Below are positions 61,745-64,000 of a stretch of 64,000 nucleotides of DNA, one piece after another. Source of the stretch: DASRDR01 sp035550795 (GTDB lineage: Bacteria > Methylomirabilota > Methylomirabilia > Rokubacteriales > DASRDR01); contig DASZOL010000046.1 in assembly GCA_035550795.1 (NCBI GenBank), positions 1-64,000 on the forward strand, written 5' to 3'. Position 1 is the stretch's first letter. Every line of letters begins with the position of its first letter. A program made the position numbers and the translations under genes. The notes under the pieces were generated by a model. It was not told where the DNA came from. It worked only from the letters and a program-made list of their open reading frames with translations, and searched no databases.

Positions 61745-62190
61745 GTCGGCCTCCTCTGGCGTCAGGTCGCATCGGCCCTCTCCCCGTTTCGCCCCGTCCA
61801 CTGATCCGGGTCAAGGCGGTGGCCGAGGGTCACGTCGTCCCCCCGAGCGATGCCCGGTCGCGAACCTCGTCGCCGGACAGGATTCGTGCGGGAGCCGCGC
61901 CCCCAGGACCCTTCCGTCCCTCATCCCCCGGGACCGACCCGTAACCCCGGCTGGCGCGGCCCCGGAGTGGCTGGAGTCTAGCGCGCCGCGGGCGGCCCCG
62001 GCCAGACCGGGGGCCGCCGCCCCGATTCCCCGCCCGAATCGCCACCACGACCGTGGTGCACACACACGGTCTCGTCGTGGATGGCCAAGGTAGCCGCGGC
62101 CCGGTGTCCCCGGGCTGGAACCGTTCGACTTCGACCCTCATCCGACCAACCGGGAACGCGCTGGAAGACTGAGGCACCGGCTGGCCGATC
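61745..62190. other. Intergenic region before the transposase remnant
   Basis: About 445 bases. No gene is recognised. It may include further decayed parts of the IS630-type element, but I cannot define its end. Confidence 0.35.
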
Positions 62191-62472
62191 GTGGACGGCT
62201 GTCGACCGGCTCGGGGGTCGTGCTCGGGACTCACGCGCGGGGCCGTGGTCGATGCCGCGGCGGGCCATGCCCCGGCGGAGGTCTCGCCGCGGTCGCCGGA
62301 GCTCAATCCCGATGAGTTCATCTGGACGCAGGCCAAGCGCGAGCTGTCCAACATCGATCACGATGGGCTGATCACGCTCACGCTGCACGTCGTGCGATCC
62401 CTTCAGCGCATCGGCCGGTCGCAAGCCTTGCTTCGCTCGTGCCTCCACGCGTCCCATCTCCCCTGGCCATAA
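62191..62472 (+). mobile_element. IS630-family transposase remnant (3' end)
   Basis: The frame ends with S-P-E-L-N-P-D-E-F-I-W-T-Q-A-K-R-E-L-S-N, the DDE-endonuclease motif of IS630-type transposases (P-E-L-N-P-x-E with the catalytic E), followed by a normal C-terminal tail. The part before it (about 62191-62270) is not transposase-like in this frame, and no N-terminal half or inverted repeats are evident. So this is an old fragment. Confidence 0.75.
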
Positions 62473-62727
62473 CCCGTCAGGGCGGCGATTGTGCTGAGGA
62501 GACCGGTCCGATATCACCGGGTCGCGGGCGTGGCCGTGCTACGCGGCGGCCTCTCGCTGCATGGCACGGTGGGCGCGCCGGCCCCTGCTCAGTAACCCGC
62601 CGAACACCCAGCCGACATCCCGAGACCCAGGCCGTGGCGACCGTGATATACACAATAGACAACGGTCGGCGACTATTCGGTGTCGGGACCCGGTATCGTG
62701 AAGCCACTCAGCCGGCGGGAGGCAGCG

Positions 62728-62820
62728 ATGAACATCAGGCGCGTTCCGATCCTCGGCATCCTCGTCGTCGTCTTGGCGCAGCACGCGGGCATGGTCTTGC
62801 TGGCCGGGAAGTGGTTCTGA
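62728..62820 (+). CDS. 30-residue single-helix membrane peptide
   Basis: M-N-I-R-R-V-P-I-L-G-I-L-V-V-V-L-A-Q-H-A then G-M-V-L-L-A-G-K-W-F. GGGAGG lies just before ATG 62728. One hydrophobic helix. Its stop is 11 bases before the DUF1326 gene, with a GGAGG in between, so it is probably translated with it. It might help locate or regulate the DUF1326 protein, or be a chance short frame. Confidence 0.45.
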   Translation: MNIRRVPILGILVVVLAQHAGMVLLAGKWF

Positions 62821-62831
62821 CGGAGGACACC

Positions 62832-63476
62832 ATGGCACAGGTTGACTGGTACATCGAAGGAGTCGAGTTCAGCAATTGCAACTGCGACTACGCCTGCCCT
62901 TGCCAGTTCGAGTCACGCCGCCCCACGAACGGAGACTGCCGCGGGTTCGCGGCCGTTCGCGTCGACACGGGCCACTTTGGAGAGGTGCCGCTCGATGGCC
63001 TCGGCGCAGCTCTCCTCTACGCTTGGCCGGGACCGATCTACGAGGGCAACGGCGAGTGTCAGGCCGTTATCGATGAGCGGACGGACGGCAAGCAACGCGA
63101 CGCCCTTGCTACCGTCCTATACGGCGGCGAGACCAACGCGGGGGCGACCCACTGGTGGGTCTATCGGACGATGTCGAGCACCGTCCATCCCCCGCTCTTC
63201 AAACGCATCGAGTTTGACGTGAATGTCGAGCGCCGAACAGCGCGCATCGCGATCCCCGGCGTCCTCGAGTCCACGGCCCGTCCGATCCGAAGCGCTGCGA
63301 CGGGGGCTGAGCATCGCGTCCGCATCAACCTTCCGAATGGGATCGAGTTCGACCTCGCGGAGATCGGCAGTGGTACCACGAAGACGATGGCCTCGATCGC
63401 CCTCGACCTCAAGGACACCTACTGCCATTTCACTGTTCTGCGCCAGTCGGGCAAGGGGGTGGTCCGCTCACGATAG
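62832..63476 (+). CDS. DUF1326-domain protein
   Basis: 214 residues. The start contains F-S-N-C-N-C-D-Y-A-C-P-C-Q-F-E-S, the cysteine-rich signature of DUF1326, followed by G-D-C-R-G-F-A-A-V-R-V-D-T-G-H-F-G. Further blocks A-W-P-G-P-I-Y-E-G-N-G and F-D-V-N-V-E-R-R-T-A-R match the family. The cysteines could bind metal or take part in redox chemistry, but the role is unknown. GGAGG precedes ATG 62832. The gene forms a probable unit with the 30-residue peptide upstream. Confidence 0.88.
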   Translation: MAQVDWYIEGVEFSNCNCDYACPCQFESRRPTNGDCRGFAAVRVDTGHFGEVPLDGLGAALLYAWPGPIYEGNGECQAVIDERTDGKQRDALATVLYGGETNAGATHWWVYRTMSSTVHPPLFKRIEFDVNVERRTARIAIPGVLESTARPIRSAATGAEHRVRINLPNGIEFDLAEIGSGTTKTMASIALDLKDTYCHFTVLRQSGKGVVRSR

Positions 63477-63738
63477 AACCCATCCGTGTCCAGACCGGAG
63501 ACCTTACCGTCCCTTGTTGCGACGTGTCTGGCCGACCGAGAACAGCGCGGTTGAAGATCGCCGAACAAGGCGCTGAGCAGATCACGTCGGTGCGCTTTGT
63601 GGATCGACACGCGCCCCGCGATCGTGGTGGTGCCGCGAGTGCATCCATCACTTATCGCATTATCAATAATCCGACGCGCCGCATGGATTGCGGCCTTCTT
63701 GCCCCGTGCGCGGGATCAGGAGTTGTAGAGATCCGCCT

Positions 63739-64000
63739 ATGAGAGAGCGCCGCAACCGGGTTGTTCAAGTCAGGCGCTTCGGTGGTCCCGACGGGCTGGA
63801 GGTGGTCGAGGCTCCCCTGCCGACGGCCGGCCGCGGCGAGGTGCGGATCCGCGTGCTCGCCTCGGGCGTGGAGTACACCGACGTGGTGATCCGGCGCCAC
63901 CTCTACCCACAAACGATGCGCCGCCAGCCGCCATTCGTGCTGGGCTATGACGTCGTCGGGGAAATCGACCAGCTCGGCGATGGCGTGAGCGGCTTTCAGC
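63739..64000 (+). CDS. Medium-chain quinone oxidoreductase-like protein (5' part only)
   Basis: 87 residues before the window ends. V-V-Q-V-R-R-F-G-G-P-D-G-L-E-V-V-E-A-P-L-P, G-E-V-R-I-R-V-L-A-S-G-V, Y-T-D-V-V-I-R, and F-V-L-G-Y-D-V-V-G-E-I match the GroES-like N-terminal domain of quinone-type medium-chain dehydrogenases. D in Y-D-V-V-G is typical of zinc-free quinone reductases. The cofactor domain lies beyond the window. The start is ATG 63739 with weak upstream purines. Confidence 0.85.
   Translation, partial: MRERRNRVVQVRRFGGPDGLEVVEAPLPTAGRGEVRIRVLASGVEYTDVVIRRHLYPQTMRRQPPFVLGYDVVGEIDQLGDGVSGFQ

Noticed and set aside
61610..61801. A separate 63-residue protein ending at the TGA
   Set aside because: The sequence after the TGA continues the same peroxiredoxin fold in the same frame, so read-through with selenocysteine explains it better.
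62560..62585. TGGCACG as a sigma-54 promoter before the DUF1326 unit
   Set aside because: The -12 TTGC element is missing at the required spacing.
1..64000. CRISPR array, rRNA or tRNA genes
   Set aside because: No regularly spaced direct repeats and no rRNA or tRNA-like sequence were found on reading both strands.

Overview
The window is GC-rich bacterial DNA with dense, short-spaced genes, many GTG starts and many 4-base stop/start overlaps. It has no rRNA, tRNA or CRISPR that I could find. The gene mix fits an uncultured soil or groundwater Gram-negative lineage such as Rokubacteria/Methylomirabilota or a deltaproteobacterium-like group: Ku-dependent end joining, a giant cyclic-glucan synthase, outer-membrane barrel and lipoprotein-type genes, a sigma-54 regulator, a c-di-GMP riboswitch and a selenocysteine peroxiredoxin. 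The lineage is inferred from gene content, not read from a marker gene.

Layout. 1-3424 (minus): a truncated methyltransferase-like gene, a sulfotransferase-like gene, Ku and DNA topoisomerase IB. 3776-6379: a receiver-only response regulator, an exported proteasome-fold (Ntn) protein and an esterase. 6810-11599: the most interesting locus. It encodes an outer-membrane barrel with an N-terminal helix, a stand-alone exported C39 peptidase, a cytoplasmic histidine kinase with its LuxR-type regulator, and two paralogous small Sec-exported proteins. The two small proteins share an F-H-A-F-S-K-M ... P-M ... V-E-G block and a CxxC. 11905-14372: the remaining end-joining genes (LigD-type polymerase, LigC-type ligase). 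15045-23831: a 2928-residue cyclic beta-1,2-glucan synthase. 23840-28972: an acyl-CoA synthetase, two glycosyltransferases and a small basic protein.

29018-34075 holds a decayed MliC/META lipoprotein gene, small enzymes (ABM, two VOC, DGPF) and a cardiolipin-synthase-like protein. 34195-41350 holds a P-type ATPase, an alpha-glucan phosphorylase and a GAF/sigma-54 activator. This is followed by a near-consensus -24/-12 promoter that drives a two-gene unit (41665-42464). 42870-43696 is a c-di-GMP-I riboswitch in front of an exported protein. 43909-46840 is a convergent PP-loop/asparagine-synthase-like pair sharing a terminator. 46841-49446 is gene-poor.

49447-57301 carries a DoxX-like membrane protein, two radical SAM proteins, and a tightly overlapping minus-strand operon (glycosyltransferase, TIGR04282-type, GT87-like, NUDIX, radical SAM). 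A TIGR04283-type glycosyltransferase and a B3/B4-domain protein follow. 57484-61744 holds hydrolases, a TIM-barrel isomerase and the selenoprotein. 61745-64000 holds an IS630 remnant, a DUF1326 protein and the start of a medium-chain oxidoreductase.

How genes may work together: Ku, the LigD-type polymerase and the LigC-type ligase form a split non-homologous end-joining set. The barrel, C39 peptidase and two CxxC proteins look like a small export/assembly system with its own two-component control, comparable in part list to Fap functional-amyloid systems. The riboswitch-controlled and sigma-54-controlled exported proteins suggest that surface proteins are switched with lifestyle.
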